Part shown: positions 1-11,000 of the stretch, one piece after another | How the letters are laid out: the number at the start of each line of letters is the position of its first letter | How positions within the stretch are numbered: the first letter of the stretch is position 1 | Assembly: GCA_902587545.1 (NCBI GenBank) | Contig: CACILL010000002.1 | Location: forward strand, 62,001 to 126,000 | Direction of reading: 5' to 3' | Length of the DNA stretch: 64,000 nucleotides | Source: an uncultured SAR86 cluster bacterium | Lineage (GTDB): Bacteria > Pseudomonadota > Gammaproteobacteria > Magnimaribacterales > AG-339-G14 | Made by a program: the position numbers and the translations under genes | Notes under the pieces: generated by a model | What the model saw: only the letters and a program-made list of their open reading frames with translations | Told to the model about the DNA's origin: nothing | The model's database searches: none

Positions 1-1
1 A

Positions 2-517
2 CAAGGTTTAACTCTTTCTAAAGTCTTTATCACGCATGGTCATTTAGATCATGCTGGTGGTGCATTCGAACTGGCAGAAAAGTACAACGTTGAAATTGAA
101 GGGCCTCATAAAGATGATGGTTTTCTTATTAACGCTCTAGAAGAGCAAGGCAAACGTTATGGTTTGGATAGTGCAAAAAATTTTGAGCCTAACCGATGGT
201 TAACCGATGGCGACCAAATCGAAATCGATGGTGAAAAGTTAGACGTTTATCACTGTCCTGGACATACTCCAGGTCATGTAGTCTTTCATCATCCAGAATC
301 AAAGCTTGCCATAGTTGGCGATGTGCTCTTTCAAGGTTCAATAGGTAGAACGGATTTGCCTCGAGGTAATACACAAGATTTGCTCGATGCCATCCGAGGA
401 AAATTATGGCCTTTAGGAAATGATGTGACCTTTGTTCCGGGACATGGACCGGTTTCTACGTTTGGTCAAGAGCGTCTAACCAATCCCTACGTTGCAGATC
501 AGCTTTTTAAAACCTAA
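2..517 (+). CDS. MBL-fold metallo-hydrolase, 5' truncated by window edge
   Basis: Frame open from base 2; HGHLDHAGG metal motif near the edge, later CPGHTPGHVVF and FVPGHGP motifs. Confidence 0.9.
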   Translation, partial: QGLTLSKVFITHGHLDHAGGAFELAEKYNVEIEGPHKDDGFLINALEEQGKRYGLDSAKNFEPNRWLTDGDQIEIDGEKLDVYHCPGHTPGHVVFHHPESKLAIVGDVLFQGSIGRTDLPRGNTQDLLDAIRGKLWPLGNDVTFVPGHGPVSTFGQERLTNPYVADQLFKT

Positions 518-1671
518 AGCGAGCGATAAACTGCTTCTTCAAACCTTTGCAACACCATTTTGGGTTTTGCGTGATAACAAGGAGCAATTTGCATCATGAT
601 GGTTCCACCGATATCTTTTTCATAATCGAACCAAAAAAAAGTGTTCATAATGCCTGACCAGGCACAAGAACCTTTTGACCTTTGATTTGGAACTTCTTTG
701 GTATTGATCATAAATCCATAACCCCATTTTTTTTCGATACCTGGAAACCACTCATTGGGTGCGATGATGGCTGGATTGAAACTAGGTTGAAAGGGAACGC
801 TCAAATCACCTATTTGATTGGAGGTCATTTCCTTGATTATTTTTTCAGATAAAAACTCTTTTCCATTAACCCTTCCCTTATTTAAAAACATTCTTAGAAA
901 CTTCGCGTAATCCTCTGGACAAGAAAAAATCCCTCCTCCCCCATAAGCAAAGTCTTCTATTTGAGGTGAAGCCATGAAAGCACTGATGTCGGTCAGTCCA
1001 TCATCTTCGTCTTTAGCATAAATATTTGGTAAGCGATCTTCTCCTAGTTTGGAAATATCAAAAGAAGTCTTATGCATCTCAAGGGGATCAAAAAAATTTT
1101 TAGTCATAAAATCATTCAACGATTGCCCAGATAATTTTTCAATGACTTTGCCCAACCAGCCAATACCAATTCCATAATGCCAGTAAGTTCCAGGCTGCTC
1201 AATCAGAGGTGCATTAAGAAATTTTCCCTCTTTATCCAAGAGATCGGCAATTTCTCCTTGCAGCAGTAAATGCGATAAAGTTTGGTGATGAAAGTCATAG
1301 CCAAAACCTGAGGTATGAGTCAACAATTGATGGAAAGTTATTTTTGAATTTGGAGACTCATAATGAATTTCATCGTTTTCCAACTTGGCAACTTTAAGAT
1401 CTTTAAAATCACCTAAAATATTCTCAACCGGAGTATCCAAGGCAAGGTTTTCTCTGTCGGCTAACAACAAAAATGCTGATGAAGTCAAAGCCTTAGTCAT
1501 AGAGGCAATTCGAAAAATAGCATCTGAACTTAAAGGTATTTTTTTTTCTAAGTCTGTAAATCCAACAGAACCAGAAGCAAGCATTGATTCAGAGTTGGTC
1601 AAGGCATAAGCCGCGTAAGGAATGTTACTTTCCTCCAGCGCTGCTTCTACAACTTTATTGAAATCCTCCAT
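514..1671 (-). CDS. Serine hydrolase (class C beta-lactamase/esterase family)
   Basis: FRIASMTKALTS (SxxK), HQLLTHTSGFGY, WHYGIGIGWLGKVIEKLSG. Confidence 0.85.
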   Translation of the reverse strand: MEDFNKVVEAALEESNIPYAAYALTNSESMLASGSVGFTDLEKKIPLSSDAIFRIASMTKALTSSAFLLLADRENLALDTPVENILGDFKDLKVAKLENDEIHYESPNSKITFHQLLTHTSGFGYDFHHQTLSHLLLQGEIADLLDKEGKFLNAPLIEQPGTYWHYGIGIGWLGKVIEKLSGQSLNDFMTKNFFDPLEMHKTSFDISKLGEDRLPNIYAKDEDDGLTDISAFMASPQIEDFAYGGGGIFSCPEDYAKFLRMFLNKGRVNGKEFLSEKIIKEMTSNQIGDLSVPFQPSFNPAIIAPNEWFPGIEKKWGYGFMINTKEVPNQRSKGSCAWSGIMNTFFWFDYEKDIGGTIMMQIAPCYHAKPKMVLQRFEEAVYRSL

Positions 1672-1687
1672 GATACTCTCCTCTTTC

Positions 1688-1762
<75 letters not shown>

Positions 1763-1837
1763 AAATCTCAAAGTGAATGGTGATTATACATCTCCAAGAC
1801 TTAATTGTGAGGAGGATTTTTTAATCTCGATTAAGAG

Positions 1838-2215
1838 CTAAAGCAGCTTTTCAAACAACTGCTTTCTCAATTCTGTAACGTTACTAAAATTTTCAAAATC
1901 TTTAAATGCTGCCCTATTAACAATTTCTTTCAACTCTTTGTCAGTTTCAACAATCACGCAAGGAAATAAAAAATTTCTTTCACGAATATTTATTGGTAAT
2001 TCGTTTCGATGCAACACTTCTACCTTATATTCTTGCTCTAGCTCTGCGATAAACTTTAGCCATGCATCTCTGACAAAAAATGTTCCGTGAGTGATGTCAC
2101 AAAGTTCACAAGCACTACCTGTTTTTAAAATATTTTTGTTTATCCAATATTTAACTTTACCCAATATGCCGCCATCAGCATCATAAACAAAGTAAATGGT
2201 TCTGGGTTGTACCAT
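1838..2215 (-). CDS. Conserved hypothetical protein with N-terminal FVYDADGG and CELCDITHG motifs
   Basis: Intact 125-aa ORF; paired Cys in CELC. Confidence 0.6.
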   Translation of the reverse strand: MVQPRTIYFVYDADGGILGKVKYWINKNILKTGSACELCDITHGTFFVRDAWLKFIAELEQEYKVEVLHRNELPINIRERNFLFPCVIVETDKELKEIVNRAAFKDFENFSNVTELRKQLFEKLL

Positions 2216-2222
2216 AAAATCT

Positions 2223-2441
2223 TTAACTAAATAACCCAGGATTAGAGAGAAGATAAATCAATCCTCCTATGCCAAATAATGTCATAGCAATACCGCCGGT
2301 AAACATACTCAATGTTGTTCCCAAGGAGATGACCATTTTTTCTTTTGTCTTCATGTAATCTCGATAGTCATCGCGAATGCGAAACAAACCAACAACAATA
2401 AAGATAACCCAAAGGACTACCATGAAGTCATACCCACCCAT
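2223..2441 (-). CDS. Small two-TM membrane protein
   Basis: 72-aa ORF with two hydrophobic stretches. Confidence 0.5.
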   Translation of the reverse strand: MGGYDFMVVLWVIFIVVGLFRIRDDYRDYMKTKEKMVISLGTTLSMFTGGIAMTLFGIGGLIYLLSNPGLFS

Positions 2442-2531
2442 ATCTATATTCTACAAATATTTAGTGAAATACTTATATTCAATATAGTTTGGATATAATT
2501 ACAAAAATAACGATTTAGTTATAATTACATT

Positions 2532-2747
2532 ATGGATGAAGTCATCGTAATAGTTTTGTTAGCAACTTTGTTTGCTATATGTTTTGGTGCAGTAGAAATC
2601 TACATCAGGCTTAACGATGACAAAAAAACCATTTGGCTTTGGACGGAAATTGTCTCTGTGGCTTTGATGTTGTTTTTTGGCTCTTTGACCGTGGGCCTTT
2701 TAACTTATCTGGGGCTGAACTTCTTCAGTGGAATAATCGCGGGCTAA
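2532..2747 (+). CDS. Small two-TM membrane protein
   Basis: 71-aa ORF with hydrophobic stretches at both ends. Confidence 0.5.
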   Translation: MDEVIVIVLLATLFAICFGAVEIYIRLNDDKKTIWLWTEIVSVALMLFFGSLTVGLLTYLGLNFFSGIIAG

Positions 2748-2757
2748 GCAATTTGTC

Positions 2758-2925
2758 ATGTTCATCATTGCTTGGCCATTTATAGCTTTTGTCTTTTGGT
2801 ATGTGTTTTTTAATTATTTTAGATCGAGCGCATACAATGGGAGAAAGCCTTTAACGGATAGGCAAATCTTCAACTTGTCACTTATAGTCGGCGGAATTGT
2901 GTCTTTTATACTGATTGGCGTTTGA
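2758..2925 (+). CDS. Small two-TM membrane protein (55 aa), not in supplied ORF track
   Basis: MFIIAWPFIAFVFWYVFFNYFRSSAYNGRKPLTDRQIFNLSLIVGGIVSFILIGV*; 10 bp downstream of preceding ORF. Confidence 0.5.
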   Translation: MFIIAWPFIAFVFWYVFFNYFRSSAYNGRKPLTDRQIFNLSLIVGGIVSFILIGV

Positions 2926-3327
2926 CTAAAGAGAACCACCAAAGATATCTTTTTTTCTTCGATTGTGTGCTTCTCTTAATACCAAGAAAGAACCGGCGGT
3001 AACCAAAAAGTACACGATTTGAATCCAATGGAAGTAAAAGAAAATAAACCCAACTATCTGCGTGATCAAAAAGAAAAAAGTGACAATCAAAATGGGCCAA
3101 ACGGTAGAAGTTGGATTCTTGCCGCTCAAATAACGATAAGAGAAATAGGCTATTGTTAAGAAATAAGTTGGCACAACCACACGATAAACCCAAATTCGCA
3201 TTTCCTCAGGCGTGAATCCCAGCGCAGTCAATTGATCCATATATGTCGGAACGATCATAAAAACAGCGGCTAAAACCAAAGATAGGATCATTAAGCCGCC
3301 CAAAAAGTATCTGATAAATCTTTCCAT
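2926..3327 (-). CDS. Membrane protein of unknown function
   Basis: 133-aa ORF with about four hydrophobic segments. Confidence 0.6.
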   Translation of the reverse strand: MERFIRYFLGGLMILSLVLAAVFMIVPTYMDQLTALGFTPEEMRIWVYRVVVPTYFLTIAYFSYRYLSGKNPTSTVWPILIVTFFFLITQIVGFIFFYFHWIQIVYFLVTAGSFLVLREAHNRRKKDIFGGSL

Positions 3328-3335
3328 GTTTTTCT

Positions 3336-4100
3336 TTAAATAATATTGGGAATAACCGCCTTTCTACTCTCTGGATAATCTTCAAATTTTTGTTGGTACC
3401 ATTTGTGGTTGGCTACGGCACGTGGAAATAAATTGCAAACCGTCCATAGAAAGAAAACCAACCCTGCCCAGCTCCATGTCATTATGGCCCAGCCCAGCCA
3501 CTCGATGAATTCGCCCAAGTAATTTGGATTGCTGACTTTGTTGAACAAAAACCCTTCAGGGATGTGATAACCCTCGCCTTTTTCCTTTCGTAAGTTGATC
3601 ATGATTTCATCGGATCTGACGTTAATGTAAAAACCGGCAAAAAATACGAACAATCCTAATAAGAACGGAACGGTTGTTATCCAGTCGTTAGTGTAATCAC
3701 TCAGAAGAAAAATCCAAGTGCCCTGAAAGAAAACGTTTACAAAGTTAAAGCCAATGGCAGAAAAAACTACCATCAAAGGCATCTTCTTATCAGTGGATTG
3801 AGCTCGCATCGGCCAAACAAAACTTCGATTGAAATAATGTCCGCAATACAAAACAGTAAAAATAACATGCACTGGATTGGTGTAATCGCCAGCAACGATG
3901 AAATAAAGCAACATCAAGAAAAAAGCCGGACATTCTTCAATGATCCAACCGGCCTTTGCTGAGATTTCAGGTCCCCAGCCCTTTGTGACGTGCTTGCCGT
4001 AAGGCGCGGTTTCAAAAAATAAATAGACAAACGCAATAAGACCCACAGCTAACCAAGCAAGCAGTAAATAGTTAAAAGTACTGTCGGCGATAAAGGTCAT
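3336..4100 (-). CDS. 3-oxo-5-alpha-steroid 4-dehydrogenase (SRD5A)-family membrane protein
   Basis: FNKVSNPNYLGEFIEWLGWAIMTWSWAG and C-terminal HKWYQQKFEDYPESRKAVIPNII. Confidence 0.8.
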   Translation of the reverse strand: MTFIADSTFNYLLLAWLAVGLIAFVYLFFETAPYGKHVTKGWGPEISAKAGWIIEECPAFFLMLLYFIVAGDYTNPVHVIFTVLYCGHYFNRSFVWPMRAQSTDKKMPLMVVFSAIGFNFVNVFFQGTWIFLLSDYTNDWITTVPFLLGLFVFFAGFYINVRSDEIMINLRKEKGEGYHIPEGFLFNKVSNPNYLGEFIEWLGWAIMTWSWAGLVFFLWTVCNLFPRAVANHKWYQQKFEDYPESRKAVIPNII

Positions 4101-4858
4101 AAACCTTTATTTTCTTCGTTGATTACGTGATCGTTGGAATCAACATTATCAAAGAGATTCTCCCGAGCGTCGCGACTCATGACATCAACGATGATTCCAA
4201 TCACCATATTGAGTAACACCACGGAGGTTACGAGAATAAAACTGATGAAATAAATCCACGAATACGGATGAGCTTCGATGACGTTGGTCATCACCGCTGC
4301 CCAATCGTCGTAGGTTGCAACTTGAGCCAAGGTCAATGCCGCAATTCCAATATTTGCCCAATGCTCTGGATCGGTCTCACTAAAGATCAGAGTACCAATC
4401 GCCGCCCAAATATAGATCACAATAAACATGAGCAACGCAATGAAGGCTACCCTTGGCATTGATTTGAAAAGCGATTCCACGATATGACGAAACGCTGGAA
4501 CGACGGTAATGATTCGAAGTACTCTAACGATTCTCAACAAACGAGCAACAAAGGCGCTCTCTGCACCATCCACAGGAACCAAGCTGACCAACACAATGAT
4601 GAAATCAAAGATATTCCAACCATTTTTGAAAAAACGAATGGGATGATTGGCTTCGGCAAAAATACGAATCATGATTTCCACCAAAAAGAAAACGGTGATT
4701 GCGTAGTCAAAATAGTCAATGATGATGGAATACTGGTTGGGAATATCGTAAGAGCTTGCGCCGGCATAGATGGCTGATGCCACAATTACAGAAATGACAA
4801 GCCCTGTGAAAAATTTACTATCACGGATGCTTAAAAAGAAATCGATAAACTGTCTCAT
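4097..4858 (-). CDS. Voltage-gated cation channel, NaChBac/BacNav-like
   Basis: S4-like RLLRIVRVLRIITVVPAFRHIV; pore segment LTLAQVATYDDWAAVM; overlaps upstream gene by 4 nt. Confidence 0.85.
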   Translation of the reverse strand: MRQFIDFFLSIRDSKFFTGLVISVIVASAIYAGASSYDIPNQYSIIIDYFDYAITVFFLVEIMIRIFAEANHPIRFFKNGWNIFDFIIVLVSLVPVDGAESAFVARLLRIVRVLRIITVVPAFRHIVESLFKSMPRVAFIALLMFIVIYIWAAIGTLIFSETDPEHWANIGIAALTLAQVATYDDWAAVMTNVIEAHPYSWIYFISFILVTSVVLLNMVIGIIVDVMSRDARENLFDNVDSNDHVINEENKGL

Positions 4859-4890
4859 AATTTTAGCCGCTTATTATACATATTAAGTTT

Positions 4891-4920
4891 AAAAAAACTG
4901 AACCCGGCACAAGGCCGGGC
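4891..4920 (-). terminator. Intrinsic terminator
   Basis: Minus strand CCCGGC-CTTGT-GCCGGG followed by TTCAGTTTTTTT. Confidence 0.85.
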
Positions 4921-4924
4921 CCAG

Positions 4925-5011
4925 GGAGCGTAATCCTTTAAATGGATTAACGAAATTGTCGCCTAAGTACCAAAAAGACAACGGCAAACGTTATTTAAAA
5001 TATTACGCTCC
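4925..5011 (-). ncRNA. Candidate structured RNA / 3'UTR element downstream of giant gene
   Basis: Nested helices: GGAGCGTAAT/ATTACGCTCC (10 bp), TTTAAAT/ATTTAAA (7 bp), AACG/CGTT, TTGTC/GACAA; followed by terminator 4891-4920. Confidence 0.5.
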
Positions 5012-5040
5012 TTTAAATTCCTTTACATAATTCCTCTTTA

Positions 5041-8000
5041 CTACTCCGATAAAATTACGGTACCAATGGCTTGAATATAATTAGCCGCATTTTGTTTGGA
5101 ATAAATTAGCTCTGCGCCTGCTTCAACGTGCGAGGCGGTACCGTAGAGACTGCCTTGCATGCTCTTCCAAGTACTCACGCCATTAGCAACAGTAGCAGCA
5201 CTATTTCCGCCACTAAAATTTGGATTTCCAGCAGTGCCGTTTGCACTCCAAGTAAGGGTGCCCATTCTTTGTCCGTTATCGAAAGAAGTTGCGGAACTAC
5301 CAGCACCTGAACCGCAACCGTTTCCACTATTAGCACCATTATCACAAGTGTGTTTTCCTAAATCATGAACCTCAATGGTTATGCCATAATCTCCTGAACC
5401 ATTAAAGACAACAGAACCTGTTGCTCGAGAACCTTCAGTCCAAGCGTAATTGGTCGTAACCCCACTTATGGTTTGACTTTTCCACATACTAAACATTGCC
5501 ATACCGGCAAGGCTTGCAGTTCGACTGACTGGCCAATCGCTCGAGTCCAATAAATCACCAGCATACCAAGTACCCATATGCACGGCGCTCGGTTGTTCGC
5601 CAGTCATGTATTCAAGACCGTCATTAGTGGCCATAGCCCAAATACCCCAAGACATGTATTCCAAAGAAGGTTCGGGGTCAACACAATGAGCTGCAGAACT
5701 AAAAGTTGCTAAACAAGGATTCAGCCAGTCTCTGTCTTTTTCATCAATGGTATCCCAAGTAACTAACGCACCGGCATTATCTACACTACTTGAAGTATTA
5801 AAAGAGGTTGTGGACCCAGGCAATTGGATATTTTTTGATTCGTCTTTAAGTATGGCGCCGAAAACTTTTTTATTGATGTAGGCGGAGTTCGCAAAAGATG
5901 CGGTATCTTTTTGATTGTCATCATCACCAAATTGCAAAGTAGCCCCAGTATTTCCTACCAAACGATGAACAGACGAACAGCTGCCGGCAGCCCAAGAAAC
6001 GCCGTCAAAACTGCAACCGCCAGAATGATACCAAGTATTGTCTCCGGTACTGGTGTTGGTATTCCAATCGGGATCGGGATGAATGTTTATGTTATTGGCG
6101 ATGACTTTGACTCGATCGTTGGCGGCATCAAAGGTAGCAGTTAAAGGTGCTCGAAAATACTGAGGCATACTTTTAAGACTTCCCTCAACATCAGTCATCC
6201 AATGTCCTGAGAATCTTCCGTTCCAAGTATTTGCTGAAGTAGTAATGCCCGAACGCCAACTGTTGGAACCTTCTAAATTTATGGCATCCACGTAGTTAGA
6301 ACCATCGTATTGTTTTTGTTGAGCAATACCTTGATAGAAAGTTTCGGTTTTATACTTCTGATCCGCTAAAGTCGCAGAGTCATTGGCAGCCATGGAATAC
6401 ATCACACCCAGTTCCATGTTTTTTACTCCACCTTCTATATGACAGCCAGTAAATGAAGTTGCGCGCCCTGAGCTACAAGGATCGCTGGTGGTGATGATTG
6501 CGGTTGCTGGCGCACCAATCGTAGAGGAACCTGCTCCTTGATTGTCGCCAAAGAAACAACCGTTATCCGGTCCGGAAACACAAGCAATCGGGTTTATACC
6601 AAAAGTAATTTGCGGAGCTTTTTGCGCACCGGCATATTCGCCATCGGTTGTCGTGGTTCTACCGTCTCTACGTTTGTAACTCCAATAATGCGAGCCATCA
6701 ACAACTGTTCCCGTTGAAGAAACTGCATATCCTGCAGATGAAGTCTGAGAAGTAGCAAAATCGGATTTATCGCCGGAATCTACAACCAAGACAGAAAACA
6801 AACTTTGTTGAGAACGGTGCGGAGCAACACTTGTGTCTGTGCCATGCGGACTATAGTGACATTTATAGGCGACAACTCCACAACTCCAATTGAGTTGCGC
6901 AAACAAACCCACACCTCTGCCAGTTGGGTTGTAAACCTGATACCAAAGCGATTGTCCAACAGGCACGAAATCAGCATTATCAGCTAAATCACCAAAACGT
7001 TCTGAGGCGACATTCACATTATGGTCCAATACTTTGGCCGCGTAGCCATACATGCCATCAATGCGAGATTCACTAAAGTCGCTTGCGCCCAAGACCCCAC
7101 CATTGTGTTGATTGCTGAAATTAGCACCCCGAGTGTTGTAAGTAATAGCCGAGATGTTGCCTTTGAAATAATTATCTTCGTTCAGTTGGTGGAAATCAAA
7201 ATTGGCATCGGTACCGTTGTCTTTGCTTTCCATATAATCGGTGGAAATAAACTGCGGCATAATGGTGTGCACGTGTCTGAATCGCTGATCTAGGTTTAAA
7301 GAAGTAGTTGGTCCGACATATTGTTGCAATTCGTATTTGTTCGTGTGCAACAAAGGAATGGGTGCGTAGGCAACTACCTTCTTGGTATTGTTTAAGAAAG
7401 ATTCAAGTTTGCTCGCAGTATAAACCTCTCCTCCAATAACAATTTCATCAGTTGCCGTCGTGTGACTGATTGCACTTCCTGCACTCAGCGAGCCGCCGGT
7501 TACACCGTCTCGAGAATTGGGTCCTGCAGCATCGAAACCGGTCGCATTGTTTGCCGGCGGCGTGTAAGACAAAGCGGTTGGATCCTTATCCAAATGCATC
7601 CACATGAATTGCCCCATATGACCGGAACGATAAGATTGCTTGATGTTCGAAGGCAGAAGAACGTTTTTGACTCCGCCCGTACCTTGTGGGCTAAAACTAA
7701 AGTGGGTACCAGCCTTCGCTGTATACTCATTGTAATTGTTCGAACAAGTGGTTGAATTTAAAGCATTAAAACCGGTCTGATCGTTATAGCAATAGGTTGT
7801 ACCATTAACCGTTTGATTGTTGGTAAAGTAGGCATTATGCATGTGGTCGATATCTTGTGGGTTATCATTGCCATCCGGGTTTTGAAAAGTATCGAAGTAA
7901 TTCATCGAGGGACCTTCATACTCGCCAAAATGATTATCGTGAAAATAAAGTTGGATGTAATCTTTTCCTTCACACATGGAAATGTCTTCAGCGCTTGATG

Positions 8001-11000
8001 CACAAGAGACGTCTTTGGAAATTCCGATAAATGCATTATTTGATACTTGATGCGGGAAACTATTTCCAAAATCTCCTTGAACGATTCGAAAAGAGTCGTC
8101 ATTGAAATTTAACTGCACTTCGAAGTTTGCTTCATGATTGTTGTTCGAGTTGCTATAACTTCTGATGTTGTACCAACCAATGGTCAGGATTTTTGTCGCA
8201 GAATTCCATAATTGGCGTATTGACCAATTATTATTATTACTATCAGTAAAGTAGTCATGCCAGAGAGCAAAGATCGTGTTATCCAGATTATCTGCATTAG
8301 TTGTTCCAGGCTTTCCGTAAACGTCAGGTAATTTATAACTATCAGGACGCATATTTCCGCCACTATTAGAATAGGCATTCGCTTCATGCAGATACATCAA
8401 AGGCCTACCACCACCTAGATATGCCGCTACATAAGTTTGATTGCTGTTACCATTTAAATTTTGTTGATGCCAAGGTTTATCTGAATTAGCACCACCATTA
8501 CCGAAAGTTAAAAATCCATTCTCATTAACGTAAATATGAGAAAAAGATTGTCCAAAAAAATTAAAAGTTTCAGGTAAAGTCACGGTTTCAAATTCGGAAG
8601 TGTAATTATCGTTAGTCCCACCAAAGCCTTGATTGTACTCACCCAAAAGAGTATTGGTTCCAGTTCCATTTCCGGCGTTGGCACCGTTTATACTAGAATT
8701 CAAAAGATAATCTGTATTTCGACCAAAATTTCTTTGCGTGACTTTATAACCAGAAAAATTGGAGCCTTCTGTGGTAGAAGTCCAATTTCCATTTATGTCG
8801 ACTTCGGTGGTCCCACCACCACAACCTTGTCCGGAGTCCAAGCAACGATATTTAGCCTCTTCTCTGGTAGGTCTCGCAGCATCCCAACCAGCATTGGCCT
8901 CAGACATTGGGGCATATTGTCGAGAAGTATTGTTACCGGTTGAGGAATCCACCGGGAACCAATATTCAAAATCCAAAATTTCGGTGCCGTGTTCGTTATC
9001 ACCATTCGCTACCGTACTGGTTCGGTAATAAGTTTTTCCACCATTTTGACCATAGCGCGTGTAAAACTCATCATTGGCTGAGGCTATATGTGGACTGCTT
9101 ACTCGATCGGCTACCGTTAAAACCGATTCTGTGACTACCTGATTGTTGTGTCCACCGCTTCCACTGGCATTACGATGTGCGGTTGCTTTAAATGGGCTTT
9201 GAAAATCGTGACTTACACTATTGTAACCACTGGCAAATTTCAGCACCAAGTTTTCGTTAGACTCGACATTTTTTCCCTTAAAGTACATTAATGGAGAAGA
9301 AACTTGACCCTCACCTGGAATATCAGCCGTAACCCTGACGTCTAGCGTTCCTGTATTTTGAACACTACCTTCATTAATAATTATAGGATTTGCGCTTCCT
9401 GGAGCGCCAGTATAGTTTTTAATACTTAAAATACCTGCAGAATCTATAGTAAAGTTACCGCGATTAGTCCCTTCTATACCATAAGTAGTACCTGCAATGC
9501 CTGTGCCAAAATCACCAACGACTCTATCTGATGCTCCTTTGGAAACGATATCTTCATCCAGTAAATAAGTGAAATTAGAACTTGCTGTTCGAAAATAAGT
9601 TCCTTTTTTTACATAGCTTGTAGAAGCTCCAGAATCTGAAACGGTATAAGTAAAGTTATCAACGTTTAAAGTAAAGTTTGCAGTTTCGGATTCGCCTCCT
9701 GCAGAAGCAGTCACACTAAAAGTGTGAGAAGTTGCTGTTTCATAATCTAGAGCATTGGCCAATGTCACTTGTCCTGTAGAAGCATTGATGGCGAATTTTG
9801 AATTACCGCCACTTAAGGAATAGGTTGCACTCGGAAAACCATTCACGGCAGAGTTTAAAATAACTGTGCCGGTCGCGATATTTTCTGCTTTACTTGCAGA
9901 GACAAGGGTGCCGCTAAAACCCACCGCTACATCTGTAACGTTAAAAGTAGAGCTACGTTCTTTGGTGATTCCTTTTGAATCAGTAGCTATGACATTTAAA
10001 GTATATGAAGTGGTAGTCTCATAATCCAAAGCGCTATTCAAAGTTACCTGTCCGGTGTCTTGGTTGATGGCAAATTTGTTACCAAAATTGTTTTCCAAGG
10101 AATAAGTCAGATCGTCTATATCAGTATCGGTTCTGGAGGCATTTATCACTACTGTTCCGGTGGCTGCTGACTCAGCTAAAGAACAAGAACTTTGACATGC
10201 GGTAGTAAAATCAGGTGCAATGTTCTCTAAAACGTTTATTGACAACGGCACATCGACGCTATCGGTTCCGCTGGTAACTTTAATTACCAAATCAAATTTA
10301 CTTTGCGCTGAAAAATTAAAAGCTTTATCTAATCTAAGCTTTCCATTTTTATTTATTCGAAAATATTCTTTACCTGTTCCTGTGATTTCATAGGTCGGAG
10401 TTTCATCTGAAACTGGAAAAATATCAGCCAAAATTTTGTTTACATTGTCGCCTTCATGAAAGGCTGCCGCACGAACTGTTCCAGTTGCACTCAATTCAGA
10501 GACATCAGCAATATTGATGGTAAAAGGCACTCTTACGGTTTTGCCTTTGTTGTTGGTCACCAGAAGAACTAAGTCATATTTTTCTGCGGTTTCAAAATCG
10601 AGAAAACCTTTAGTTCTAATTTTTCCTCTTTTATTAACTTTAAAAACACCAAAGTCATCTTCTAAGGCATAAGTCATGTTGTTACCTTCAACAGCAGTAG
10701 TTGCTACTAAAGTATTTTTTGGTGAGCTCTCAATAAACGAATCGGCTCTAACTGTAACATTAGCTGACATTTTTTCTTCTATGGCTTCTTGCTGAACCGT
10801 TTCAGCTGTAGTGTCTTGAACCTCTTCAGTAGTTTCTTCTGCAGGCTCCTCTTCCTCTTGCTCTATTTCAAACAAGTCATCACCTAATTCTCCACCAATA
10901 TCATCAGAGGTAGTCAATTGATCAGGAGCAACATTGGAGCTGTTATCGGAAATTCCAGAATCTGTTAATAGAGAGTCTTCATCAATGACTATTTCTGGCT

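Noticed and set aside
5128-9134. Numerous 60-100 aa ORFs on both strands within the giant gene
   Set aside because: Antisense or alternate-frame shadows of the 2417-aa ORF; compositionally odd and without recognisable domains or RBS.
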